Shown: in pieces, positions 1 through 13,107 of the stretch
Numbering within the stretch: position 1 is the first letter of the stretch
Layout of the letters: the number at the start of each line of letters is the position of its first letter
DNA from: Bolinopsis microptera
Taxonomy: Eukaryota; Ctenophora; Tentaculata; Lobata; Bolinopsidae
Reading direction: 5' to 3'
NCBI RefSeq assembly: GCF_026151205.1
Contig: NC_087080.1
Span: forward strand, 8,645,720 to 8,709,719
DNA: 64,000 nucleotides
Translations under genes and position numbers: made by a program
The notes under the pieces: model-generated
The model's database searches: none
What the model was told of the DNA's origin: nothing
What the model saw: the letters and a program-made list of their open reading frames with translations, nothing else

Positions 1-161
1 AAAAGAATGGGTACAGCCTACTGGCACACATCGCCAACTTCTATTCGTTTACATCGTTTGTATACTGTTTAACCAGCTATTTTCGCGGTCACTTGTCTTC
101 AAGCCATGAATTTTCGCGAACTCAAATGAAGAAACAAGCCATAAGCAATCTATTTTGCAAA

Positions 162-2292
162 TAACACCACTGCTGAATTCCCTAACCGAGCTGGCAAATA
201 ATACCCTCACCACTGCTGAACTCCCTAACAGAGCTGGCAAATAATATGCTCACCACTGCTGAACTCCCTAACAGAGCTGGCAAATAATATCCTCACCACT
301 GCTAAACTCCCTAACAGAGCTGGCAAATAATATCCTCACCACTGCTGAACTCACTAACAGAGCTGGCAAATAATATCCTCACCACTGCTGAACTCCCTAA
401 CAGAGCTGGCAAATAATATCCTCACCACTGCTGAACTCCCTAACAGAGCTGGCAAATAATATCCTCACCACTGCTAAACTCCCTAACAGAGCTGGCAAAT
501 AATATCCTCACCACTGCTGAACTCACTAACAGAGCTGGCAAATAATATCCTCACCACTGCTGAATTCCCTAACAGAGCTGGCAAATAATATCCTCACCAC
601 TGCTGAACTCCCTAACAGAGCTGGCAAATAATATCCTCACCACTGCTGAACTCCCTAACAGAGCTGGCAAATAATATCCTCACCACTGCTAAACTCCCTA
701 ACAGAGCTGGCAAATAATATCCTCACCACTGCTGAACTCCCTAACAGAGCTGGCAAATAATATCCTCACCACTGCTGAACTCCCTAACAGAGCTGGCAAA
801 TAATATCCTCACCACTGCTGAACTCCCTAACAGAGCTGGCAAATAATATCCTCACCACTGCTGAACTTCCTAACAGAGCTGACAAATAATATCCTCACCA
901 CTGCTGAACTCCCTAACAGAGCTGGCAAATAATATCCTCACCACTGCTGAACTCCCTAACAGAGCTGGCAAATAATATCCTCACCACTGCTGAACTCCCT
1001 AACAGAGCTGGCAAACAATATCCTCACCACTGCTGAACTCCCTAACAGAGCTGGCAAATAATATCCTCACCACTGCTGAACTCCCTAACAGAGCTGGCAA
1101 ATAATATCCTCACCACTGCTGAACTCCCTAACAGAGCTGGCAAATAATATCCTCACCACTGCTAAACTCCCTAACAGAGCTGTTAAATAATATCCTCACC
1201 ACTGCTGAACTCACTAACAGAGCTGGCAAATAATATCCTCACCACTGCTGAACTCCCTAACAGAGCTGACAAATAATATCCTCACCACTGCTGAACTCCC
1301 TAACAGAGCTGGCAAATAATATCCTCACCACTGCTGAACTCCCTAACAGAGCTGGCAAATAATATCCTCACCACTGCTGAACTCCCTAACAGAGCTGACA
1401 AATAATATCCTCACCACTGCTGAACTCCCTAACAGAGCTGGCAAATAATATCCTCACCACTGCTAAACTCCCTAACAGAGCTGACAAATAATATCCTCAC
1501 CACTGCTGAACTCCCTAACAGAGCTGGCAAATAATATCCTCACCACTGCTGAACTCCCTAACAGAGCTGGCAAATAATATCCTCACCACTGCTGAACTCC
1601 CTAACAGAGCTGGCAAATAATATCCTCACCACTGCTAAACTCCCTAACAGAGCTGTTAAATAATATCCTCACCACTGCTGAACTCCCTAACAGAGCTGGC
1701 AAATAATATCCTCACCACTGCTGAACTCCCTAACAGAGCTGACAAATAATATCCTCACCACTGCTGAACTCCCTAACAGAGCTGGCAAATAATATCCTCA
1801 CCACTGCTGAACTCCCTAACAGAGCTGGCAAATAATATCCTCACCACTGCTGAACTCACTAACAGAGCTGGCAAATAATATCCTCACCACTGCTGAACTC
1901 CCTAACAGAGCTGGCAAATAATATCCTCACCACTGCTGAACTCCCTAACAGAGCTGGCAAATAATATCCTCACCACTGCTGAACTCCCTAACAGAGCTGG
2001 CAAATAATATCCTCACCACTGCTGAACTTCCTAACAGAGCTGACAAATAATATCCTCACCACTGCTGAACTCCCTAACAGAGCTGGCAAATAATATCCTC
2101 ACCACTGCTGAACTCCCTAACAGAGCTGGCAAATAATATCCTCACCACTGCTGAACTCCCTAACAGAGCTGGCAAACAATATCCTCACCACTGCTGAACT
2201 CCCTAACAGAGCTGGCAAATAATATCCTCACCACTGCTGAACTCCCTAACAGAGCTGGCAAATAATATCCTCACCACTGCTGAACTCCCTAA
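162..2292. repeat. 43-bp satellite array, about 49 copies
   Basis: Head-to-tail array of a 43-bp unit containing AACTCCCTAACAGAGCTGGC followed by AAATAATATCCTCACCACTG. Copies differ by a few substitutions (TTAAATAAT for GCAAATAAT, CTTCC for CTCCC, CAAACAAT for CAAATAAT). These private variants recur at exact multiples of 43 bp: the CTTCC and CAAAC variants both recur 1,161 bp (27 units) apart, and GTTAAAT recurs 473 bp (11 units) apart. This shows blocks of units were duplicated together. No unique spacers, so it is not a CRISPR array. No coding capacity is supported. Confidence 0.97.
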
Positions 2293-2955
2293 AATTGCAC
2301 TAATAAGGACGATGAATCGTCTACGTCAAACAGCGGTACATTGTGCACGGGAACAAAGCGTTACCTAATAGTCACTGGTAGTTACTATCAATAGGAACGG
2401 AACACGGACCTCGCCTTCTTACACGTGCGTCATACTGATTTGATAAGCCCGGATCCTGGCTCTCTTTTGTGTCCCACAGTGCCACGGGGCATTACGGTCA
2501 TACTTCACAGCAAGCATCACTGTAATGGCGGTGGTTTTTGATTACCATGCAAATCAAGCATTTTGGTGATGACCCCCTAATATTTGTAGTGATCATATTT
2601 GGTTTAATTTACGAGAGTAACCAACTGCACTCTAACAGTCTCAGAAAGCAAATAGTGTTCTAATATATTAATCTAGAGCAACGAATTTGAAGATGGGAAG
2701 TTGTGAAGTGACTTTGATTTTTACAAAAAGCCAATCATTTGATTGCCAATTTGTAAAGATAAAATATCCTGACTAGAAATAAACCCTGGATCAAGACACA
2801 ATATTATAATATATGCCAGCAGTAAAGCCATCTATTTAAGTACTGTCCATAACATCTCATTACTATCACTTCACGTGGGACACAGTACGCAATAGCTACC
2901 TTACTTTTGATACCTTTGATCTGCTTCGTCGAAATTCGACAGGCCATCAGAGTTG
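2293..2955. other. Non-coding spacer with a dispersed repeat
   Basis: No gene seen. Positions about 2,625-2,790 resemble 6,420-6,560 (shared AGAAAGCAAAT and GTGACTTTGATTTTTACAAA stretches). Positions 2,815-2,845 carry one partial copy of the unit repeated at 12.4-12.8 kb (AGCAGTAAAGC, AAGTACTGTC). Both are unclassified dispersed repeats. Confidence 0.5.
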
Positions 2956-2956
2956 C

Positions 2957-3232
2957 TAACCACCCCTGAGAGCAGATGCCTCTCGATCGTGACTACGGAC
3001 TAGTGACTTGTGTAGTGTTAACTTAACACCAGTATTGCGAGAATGGAAGACACTGAATACCCATGCTGCCATCTTCCTCGCTTTATCACGACTAGATCGT
3101 ATGTGTGATGTCCAGGACGAATCACTGGATACTGTTATACCGAGATCACGGAGCTGATCCACGGGAGTGAGCTCATTATTATCGAGATCACTTATAATTA
3201 TATTAGGGGCCTCACAGGATTTCTGCTTAATA
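2957..3232 (-). pseudogene. LINE reverse-transcriptase fragment
   Basis: The minus-strand reading contains VDQLRDLGITVSSD and SSWTSHIRSSRDKARKMAAW. This is the typical stretch after the catalytic RT palm of CR1/jockey-like LINEs (the D-LG-hV segment followed by the K-A-W region). The open frame extends upstream of the first methionine to about 3,232, then both sides lose homology. It is a short 5'- and 3'-truncated remnant with no endonuclease or catalytic motif. Confidence 0.75.
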
Positions 3233-3480
3233 CGCTAGAAACTGAGTTCCTAAGGAACTTAGTTCCTAAGGAACTTAGTTCCTAATGAACTCTGGAAATA
3301 CTTAACTCGGCATTATTTTGACCGTAGAATCAAAGTGGTCCGGTTATGATTGGACTGATTTTCATCTGTATTTTGATTTAATGAACTCATACTGAATATC
3401 TCTTTTTCTTTCGATTTGTTTCTTGGATTAAGATACATTTTTGTTCTCATGATAATAATAATGAACTAATAAAATTTGGA

Positions 3481-3790
3481 TTGTGGGGTCGACCAGCTGA
3501 CCTCTATTCACAGCACCCTGTAAAATCACATCAAGTCTCAGAGAAAACGACACGGATGAACTCAGCCCTACCCTGCAACCATATCTGCAAACATATTTCG
3601 CCTCTCGACAAGTGGACTCCTCAAACCACGCTAGATAGAGACAACGCTGAACCCATTACTAGTCCAACTACACAGCAACGATCACAAACATCCTCGCTCC
3701 CACCACCTGATAATGCTCCACTAAAAACGAACGACTTATATACCACATCTAAATCGTAATCAATTATTTACTTGAGTAATATACTACGCT
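3481..3790 (+). other. Open frame (93 codons) ending in a dispersed repeat
   Basis: A Thr/Pro/Ser/Gln-rich open frame runs to 3,759 with no recognisable domain. Its 3' part and the following bases (about 3,704-3,790, containing AAAACGAACGA and TTATATACCACAT) reappear at 26,640-26,710, at the end of an insertion with a 13-bp target duplication. The frame is therefore more likely part of a mobile element than a host gene. Confidence 0.3.
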
Positions 3791-4150
3791 TCAATCAATG
3801 CTATTCATAACTAATTATATCCGAGAGACCACATTTGATCCAGCAATTTACAACGCTACAATTAATGGCAAATTATGCTAGTCGTAACTAATTGCATCCA
3901 AGATACCATACATACCCCTGGAGGGGGATTATTTAAAAAATATAAGTGATACGAAAAGAGTGTATTAGCAGGAGCTTTCAAAATACATATTGTGTAAATC
4001 GTTTTCATTATTCAGCTACCATACATACCATTCAATTTCATAACATTTGCGGTCATATGATCTGGTAACCAATCAACTATTCACGAACACCTGTTCGCGA
4101 ACAGGGGTCGGGCTATCTGAATACTGCCGGGATATGATGTAATAACAAAT
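3791..4150. other. Non-coding spacer
   Basis: No gene seen. Positions 4,085-4,125 (GGTCGGGCTATCTGAATACT) are an inverted relative of the 5' end of the 26.3-kb insertion, suggesting another partial copy of that element. Confidence 0.35.
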
Positions 4151-4632
4151 TGACAAATGATACTCACATTAGGCATTCATTATTGCATCTAAATTATTTC
4201 ACTTGCATTAGGCTTAGAAATTTATTCTCTGGTCAACAGATTTCAAATGTTTAATTAATTTGTAGTATGACAGTAAGGTATATAAGAAGTTATTTAATTT
4301 TGCTTGGGCTATTATATTGACTAGGTATTGAGGTTTAATGATGATATGGAATTTGAATTCAATATAAATTTACACTATTTGGTTGGGGCATTTTGCATAG
4401 TAAATATGGTTACTACTCATATATATCATATTATTTGATTGGTATTCGATTTCTGATTATTTCTTAGGAATATGATTATTATATCTCAATTTGGCTTTAG
4501 GTAGGGTGCCCCGCTAAAAGAACTGGATTCTTCCAGGAAGCATCCCGTGCACAGACCTTGGTCTACATATATATTAAATTATTAACCATTCATTCTGTAT
4601 GTGCACGAAAATTTATTTCAATCAAAACAAGT
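4151..4632 (+). mobile_element. 5'-truncated LINE-A copy (3' UTR only)
   Basis: Over about 480 bp this matches, on the plus strand, the 3' UTR of LINE-A at 40,355-40,830 (minus). Shared blocks include AGATTTCAAATGTTTAATTA, TTGGTTGGGGCATTTTGCAT and GGGTGCCCCGCTAAAAGAAC. It ends in ATTTATTTCAATCAAA like the copy at 39.43 kb. No coding sequence remains. It is a severely 5'-truncated retrotransposition product of the same LINE family. Confidence 0.85.
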
Positions 4633-4956
4633 TGCTCCATAGAAAATGAAAACATAAAGAAGCTATTGTAACCTATCAACTTAAGGCTCCATCAGCTCCA
4701 TGAGGTGATCAATGGGGCAATGGTCACGTGACTACTCATGATTGTACCTTTACAATACAACACTCTAACTCTATTGCTTACACAATACACATACATTGTC
4801 TTTAACTTTACGTTGATACGCACCAGTTGTGTCTGTGTTTCCTTCGTGTTTTCCTTCGTGTACATGTTTAAATACAATTTTAAATGCTTTGTTCCATTAT
4901 GTAGATCAATTGTGGTTAGCTTTCGTTAATTTGAGTTTTCCCGTTCAGGATTTCTA

Positions 4957-6252
4957 ATGGTGCATGAAAGAATGTCGTCAGCTGAGAGTTCGTGTCATGA
5001 AGATTCGAAACTTATGTTACCGGCAACAACCACAGCAAAGTGGACGAAGAGTGACATTCTCCTGATCACACTCGGGTCATTTATAAAGTTTGGTGATGCT
5101 GCGGAGATATACCTTCCTGGGGTTATGACACAAATAATATCATGTGAACTTGGCTTATCTTCCACCCAAGAGGGTATTCTTGGGATGATTCTCTTCCTCT
5201 TTTTAGCTGTGTCTTGCCTGGTTTCAGTTCCTCTTGTTAAATGGTTGGGGGAACGACGGACAATATTACTGTCGATGTATTTATCGATCCTGTGTTCATG
5301 TTTTTGCGCTGGAGTTCCAACATTCTTCAACCTAGTCATTGCCAGGGCTTTAATAGGACTTTGTGTTGGTCTCAACTCTTCAACGATTGGGGTTTTCATC
5401 AGAAAAAGGGTATCCTCTGAAGACAATATAACTCCCAGCATGTTTATACACGGCAGTGTAACTTTTCCCCTCGGAGCAGCCTATGTATCTATCATAGGCT
5501 ACTTCCTGCTAGATTTGCTTGGTTGGAGATTTTTTCTTCTAGTTGTTTCCCTCCCTTTGTTTATTCCGCCCATATTCATGTTGCATTTCTCTTTTAGAGA
5601 GGATACATCTACAGAGATGACGTATGTAGAGTTCAACGAAGGGCAAAACTATAGAGAAGTACACAATTTCAAAGTGAGAGCTATCAGGTTATGCATCTTC
5701 CAAGGATTTAGCAAGTTGGCTGGATATGGTAGCATATTACTTCTTCCAGCCCTGATAAGGAGATACAAGATACTGGACTCTCCTCAAAATGATGAAAAGT
5801 GTTCGCAGGTAGTACAAGGGTCCGATTTTCTGATATTAGCAGCTGTCACTGGGGGAGCTGCTTTTTTGGGGAGGCCATTGTGTTACTACCTCAGAAGAAT
5901 CTGCAAATTTACATGGCTGCAATCATTTGGTGCTGTCAGCATGGGCTTGTGCTATGGTCTGATCCTTGCAAATCCAGGGAAAGTTGCTGAAGCTGTCTTG
6001 TTGTGGATTGCAATGCTAGGTTTCTCCATGCAGGAAACAGAGGCTTGGCTCCTCATGTTAGAGCCGCAGTATTTTGGAGGACGTGTCATCCTTGGAGCGG
6101 CTGTGGTCATTGCCTCTGGTTATATAGGTGGAGCAGTAGGGGTCTCTTTTGTCGGTTTTGTGGATCCTCTTCTAGCTACTTCAGTCATTGTCTGTGTTTG
6201 TTTATTGCAAGCTTTAGTAATTTTTACAATGGCCGATGGTACTGAATACTGA
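4957..6252 (+). CDS. MFS transporter, copy 1
   Basis: Single-exon 431-residue membrane protein of the major facilitator superfamily, which moves small solutes across membranes. What is seen: a short polar N-terminus, then about twelve hydrophobic segments split into two halves by a charged central loop (about residues 206-246). The loop after TM2 reads VKWLGERRTIL, a variant of the MFS G-x3-D/E-R-x-G-R-R signature, and TM4 carries IARALIGLCVGLNSS. The overall look is SVOP/SV2/SLC22-like; the substrate is unknown. The start ATG follows a pyrimidine tract ending in CAG (4,941-4,950), a possible 5'-UTR splice acceptor, conserved in copy 2. The second copy at 13,108 differs at about 15 residues. 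Confidence 0.85.
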   Translation: MVHERMSSAESSCHEDSKLMLPATTTAKWTKSDILLITLGSFIKFGDAAEIYLPGVMTQIISCELGLSSTQEGILGMILFLFLAVSCLVSVPLVKWLGERRTILLSMYLSILCSCFCAGVPTFFNLVIARALIGLCVGLNSSTIGVFIRKRVSSEDNITPSMFIHGSVTFPLGAAYVSIIGYFLLDLLGWRFFLLVVSLPLFIPPIFMLHFSFREDTSTEMTYVEFNEGQNYREVHNFKVRAIRLCIFQGFSKLAGYGSILLLPALIRRYKILDSPQNDEKCSQVVQGSDFLILAAVTGGAAFLGRPLCYYLRRICKFTWLQSFGAVSMGLCYGLILANPGKVAEAVLLWIAMLGFSMQETEAWLLMLEPQYFGGRVILGAAVVIASGYIGGAVGVSFVGFVDPLLATSVIVCVCLLQALVIFTMADGTEY

Positions 6253-6976
6253 TAATTAGCATTTTAATGAACATTTCTCAGGATTAGCGGTAATTATGTG
6301 AGTAACAAATTTTCTTGTTTTTATTTAGACACTTTTTATTTATTAATTTATTCAGATATTAAGTTATGACCCTCTAACTTATAATTCGAAAGTTACTCTT
6401 TGTAACTATTGTACGTACAAATTCTCAGAAAGCAAATCGTGTTCCGATATAACAAATTTTAAAATGGGAGAGTTGTGAAGTTGTGGAGTGACTTTGATTT
6501 TTACAAAACCCCGATCATTAGATTTCCAATCTGCAGACACAACATAATAATATCCCTAACTAGAACACCCAAACATTTTGATAACGTAATATGTGAACTA
6601 CTCCTAATATCACCTTAATAACACCAGAATGTGTGTGTGTGTGTGTGTCTGTCTGTCTGTCTGTCTGTCTGTCCGTGTGTAATTTCCGGTCGGTTATACA
6701 AAAAAAACGGTAAGAGTTACGGGACTGATTTTTTCGGTATAGTGTCGACAAAACTCTGATGAAGCCCATAGGAAATTTTTTTTAAAATCGGCCAATGGTA
6801 AGTGGTTTAATTGATGGTTTTGTACCACAAATGTTACATAAAATTGCGTGAGCAGAACGGCAAGAGTTACGGGGCTTGCTCTCTCTCTCTCATTACTGTG
6901 TAATATGTTATAGCTGCATTTAAGTAGCGGCATAATTGGATTAGCCTGGAAGATTCGCTGTAATGTTATACCTTAA
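6253..6976. other. Intergenic spacer with a microsatellite
   Basis: Contains the dispersed repeat shared with 2.6 kb (6,420-6,560), a (GT)n/(TCTG)n microsatellite at about 6,630-6,674, and two copies of a short motif (CGGTAAGAGTTACGGG at about 6,710 and CGGCAAGAGTTACGGG at about 6,860). The open frames here are microsatellite translations and are not supported as genes. Confidence 0.5.
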
Positions 6977-7630
6977 CACCCTACGCGCGTGGGGTGGACT
7001 CCTGGGGTGGACTTTTATTCAGCGCGTATTTTGTAGCCTGTTCAACTTGACGTTTTGATTCGTTACTATCTCAATGTCACAGATACACAGAATGTGAGGT
7101 GATCATCTTAAAGAGAAACGTCTCAGCTTTCACCTGGTGTAAAGTTTATCTTTGTACTCAAAATATAGCTCGCTCAGTGTGCAATAGAAGTTGACAATAC
7201 AATAACCACGTCTGCGACCGATCGTCAGATACCGGAGTGTTGCACAAAATTGGGTCCCTAAATTAAAATTCTATGACACAGTTACCATGCAGAAATGTCT
7301 AGGGAAACATTTGGTGAAAGTTTCAACTCTCTACTATAAAAATAGCGATAGTTATTGAAGATAAACCGTGAGAAACTCCCTCTTGTCGAGATCAACGCTC
7401 TAGGAACCTCCCTTCTGTACCACGTGACAACGATTTGAGCGTCACGTGGCCGTCACGTGACAAAAGTGCGCGCATCGGATGGAGCAGTCTCGTGGGAAAT
7501 CCTGATTGCCTGATCGATCTCGTGGGAAATCCTGATTGCTACGGAAAGGGCTGACAACCACAGTTATTTCCCTTCCTCAATTTTCCAGTTCACTTGCTCA
7601 GTGCTGTCAGTTGTTTTTTGTTTGCCCTGC

Positions 7631-7638
7631 TATATAAA
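7631..7638 (+). promoter_or_regulatory. TATA box, putative promoter of the ankyrin gene
   Basis: TATATAAA lies about 630 bp upstream of the ankyrin-gene ATG, in the correct orientation, just inside the left inverted repeat region. An intron in the 5' UTR is implied because the ATG is preceded by a splice acceptor (TTTTTGCTGTTACAG ending at 8,244). Upstream are CACGTG E-box-like sites (about 7,421 and 7,445) and a 22-bp direct repeat (TCTCGTGGGAAATCCTGATT..., about 7,488 and 7,519). Confidence 0.4.
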
Positions 7639-8261
7639 CTTCACTCCGTCATAATCCCCTACTCCCCTATCCAATGAACTGTTTCTGTTACAGCTGCCAT
7701 TCTGTTGACTGGACCCTAACTTAGTCTTATCATTTTCACTTGATAACTTTATCCGTGTGCACTTTCTCGAAACTCAACTTATCTTTGTCAAGACTCAGCT
7801 AATCTCAGAACTCAATGTTGCCTTAACAGACTTACTTGTCACTGCAATGGGCCCTCCTTTAAATGCAAATATCATATGAGCAGCTGATCGATTTATTGCT
7901 TGAACTGTGCATCCTTTTAAAAAATAAATAAGGTCAATTTTACTATCGTGAAACTTAGTCACTGAAGACAACGCAATCTGGCTGTGCCGGTTCCCCTCTG
8001 CCTAGATCACTTAGAATATCCATAGTTAGCAATACTTTTATCGTTTAATGCAGCGATATAGCCAGTTATCAATGCTACATAGTAGATTTTAGCCTGTTCC
8101 AATCATCCTTATATCGCGTTAATGGAATTTATGAAATTGCCTACCGTTCAAATCGCTCTCTGTTGTTAGCACCACACTGATTAACTACGATGTTCCAATT
8201 TTTTAGAATTATGTCCGACATAATTCTAATTTTTGCTGTTACAGCAGATAGTTATGGTGTA

Positions 8262-10482
<2,221 letters not shown>

Positions 10483-10736
10483 GACGGTAATACATTAACT
10501 TGTTTAGTTAATAAATTTAATAAGTAGATTTTGAGTGATGATTACTGAATACAGATATCGAGCCTCGAGGTACCATAAAAAGGGTATATAAACTTATCAC
10601 TTATGCTTATATGCTTATACTATCAATGAATATCAAATCGCCTTCTCTAGTTATCAAACCCAACATAAGTTAAATCTCTGCCTACAAGGACTATTTGATA
10701 TTTACAACAGACCGAGTGAATGTCTCAATCTTTTCA

Positions 10737-10934
10737 GGAAGCTTTATACTCCGACATCCACAATTTACCACGCCCCTGAGATCGACAAAGGTCTTTCTGA
10801 TAGATTGACTTCCAGCCAATTCGATCTATCGAAGCCGAGTGGGAAGAACAAAGAACTGAAACCCCATGGTCGCAACGATGCTCCTCGCGGACAAGGGAGA
10901 GTTAGGGCCATCGGTGGTCACAAGACTGGATAAT
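10737..10934 (+). other. Coding-like segment downstream of the ankyrin gene
   Basis: After a pyrimidine-rich acceptor-like CAG at about 10,737 an open frame reads KLYTPTSTIYHAPEIDKGLS and on to RGQGRVRAIGGHKTG, then stop. Its composition is protein-like and basic. It cannot be joined in frame to exon 6, which ends in TAG at 10,480-10,482, unless the gene has an alternative isoform or has suffered a frameshift. It may be a lost last exon or 3' UTR. Confidence 0.3.
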
Positions 10935-11861
10935 ATTTATTTTTTAAGCGTTGAGGTTGTCACGAAAGCGTACTGTAACGGGACTATCAGATTTGAGTGA
11001 TTTGATTTTGTGATTTGCAGTTCACGTGATTTTATTGTGATTTTAGACTGTAAAAACTATAAAGGTTCAAGTTGAACTATCGTCGCCATGATTATGTATT
11101 TTGGAACTGTTCACGTTGAAATTGCTTCGTTAATCAGCAGTCTTCCTTGGTTACTTTCTACTGTGTAATGCAGCTACGATCAACGATACTTAGCTAGTAC
11201 ATTCATAGTAACACTAACTGCACTGAGAAGAGTAAAAAATTTGAGCTTTGACGGAATAACATTTCCTTGTTTTTAGATACGGTTACTACTCTAGTGAGGG
11301 GTTCATAGCTGATCATTAAGGTCTTACTCACAATAATTTGTGCTCTGATATTGGCCGTACTGACGGCTGTTGAAAAAGCCACTCCGTCAGATGCGCGCCG
11401 CAAGAGTCCACCCCTGTAGACCCCACTACGTACAAAATTTGAAATTTTCCCAAAAACTTCTGATTAAGCTAGTTTGTTTTCAATAACTTTTGCAATATTT
11501 ACAGTAGACCCTTCAAATTTTCACCAAATGTTACTCCAGACATTTCTGCATGGTAACTGTGTCATAGAATTTTAATTTAGGGACCCAATTTTGTGCAACA
11601 CTCCGGTATCTGACGACCGGTCGCAGACGTGGTTATTGTATTGTCAACTTCTATTGCACACTGAGCGAGCTATATTTTGAGTACAAAGATAAACTTTACA
11701 CCAGGTGAAAGCTGAGACGTTTCTCTTTAAGATGATCACCTCACATTCTGTGTATCTGTGACATTGAGATAGTAACGAATCAAAACGTCAAGTTGAACAG
11801 GCTACAAAATACGCGCTGAATAAAAGTCCACCCCAGGAGTCCACCCCACGCGCGTAGGGTG

Positions 11862-13107
11862 CTTAAGCTTATTAGGGGAGGGGGGACTGTTAGTGTTTGG
11901 GGTCTGTTTGGACTGCAGAGAGAGAGAGAGAGAGAGAGAGTTCATACGACAATGTTATGCGTGTTTTCAAATATAATATGCGGGTGTGGTGCGGAGTTAA
12001 CAAGGGTTAATTTCTATAACGATTTAAATAAAAATAGAAAGCGGTTCAAGACGGGAGTGATGAGGTGTAATACTCGGTGTTCAGACCTTATGATCATGGA
12101 GTGTGGTGCCTCATGGCTAATAATGACTTAATTATCCACAAGAAATAACTGATTATGAGATTATTGTTTAAGAAACTATTGGGTCACCTAATGCGGGTTT
12201 TGACTCAGCGGGTAATTACTCCTACCCTTTTTAACTGCGGCAGTGAAATCCCGGCCGTAGGCCGGGTTACACTAGTAATAATCATAATATAATTCAAATT
12301 ATGTATCTTTGATCAATTTGATTCTTGCCATTAAACTGTTATCAGTACATCAATGCTTCTTTGTGTACTTGATGAGGTCTCCTCAATCATTTGAGTGACC
12401 TGCACCAATGAACCCCCGTTTGTGCCGTATAATCATTTCTCTCCAGTGCTTGCAGTCAACACCGTCGCTCTGTCCAGATCTATCTACCCCAGCAGTAAAG
12501 CAATCTATTCAAGTACTGTCTCTGTACTTAATGAGGTCTCCTCAATCATTTGAGTGACCTGCATCAATGAACCCCCATTTGTGTCGTTCATCTCTCTCCA
12601 GTGCTTGCAGTCAACACCGTCGCTCTGTCCAGATCTATCTACACCAGCAGTAAAGCAATCTATTCAAGTACTGTCTCTGTACTTAATGAGGTCTCCTCAA
12701 TCATTTGAGTGACCTGCACCAATGAACTCCCGTTTGTGCCGTATAATCATCTCTCTCCATTGCTTGCAGTCAACACCGTCGCTCTGTCCAGATCTATCTA
12801 CCCCAGCAGTAAAGCAATCTATTCAAGTACTGTCGCTGTACATTTAAACATCTTTAACATATTATATATTGAGGTGATCAATGGTCACGTGACTACTCAA
12901 TACTCATGATTGTAACCTTACAATACAACACTCCAACCCTATTGCTTACACATACATTGTCTTTAACTTTATGTTGATTCGCACCAGTTGTGTGTGTTTT
13001 CCTTCGTGTACATGTGTAAATACAATTTTAAATGCTTTGTTCCATTATGACATAGATTAATTGTGGTTAGATTTCATTAATTTGGGTTTTCCCGTTCAGG
13101 ACTTCTA
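11862..13107. repeat. Spacer with three tandem copies of a ~157-bp repeat
   Basis: From 12,365 to about 12,835 a unit starting GTACTTGATGAGGTCTCCTC and ending near CAATCTATTCAAGTACTGTC occurs three times, starting at 12,365, 12,524 and 12,679 (spacing 159 and 155 bp). Copy 2 lacks about 10 bp. The array ends just upstream of the second MFS gene; a single partial copy is at 2.82 kb. At 11,917-11,940 there is an (AG)n tract. Positions 12,870-13,107 match the upstream region of MFS copy 1 (about 4,700-4,956), so the gene duplication includes the probable promoter. Confidence 0.85.

Noticed and set aside
162-2292. CRISPR-like array
   Set aside because: Repeats are head-to-tail without unique spacers, and the genome is eukaryotic.
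4995-5441. Minus-strand 148-codon frame (and its twin at 13,146-13,592)
   Set aside because: Antisense shadow of the MFS genes; no domain.
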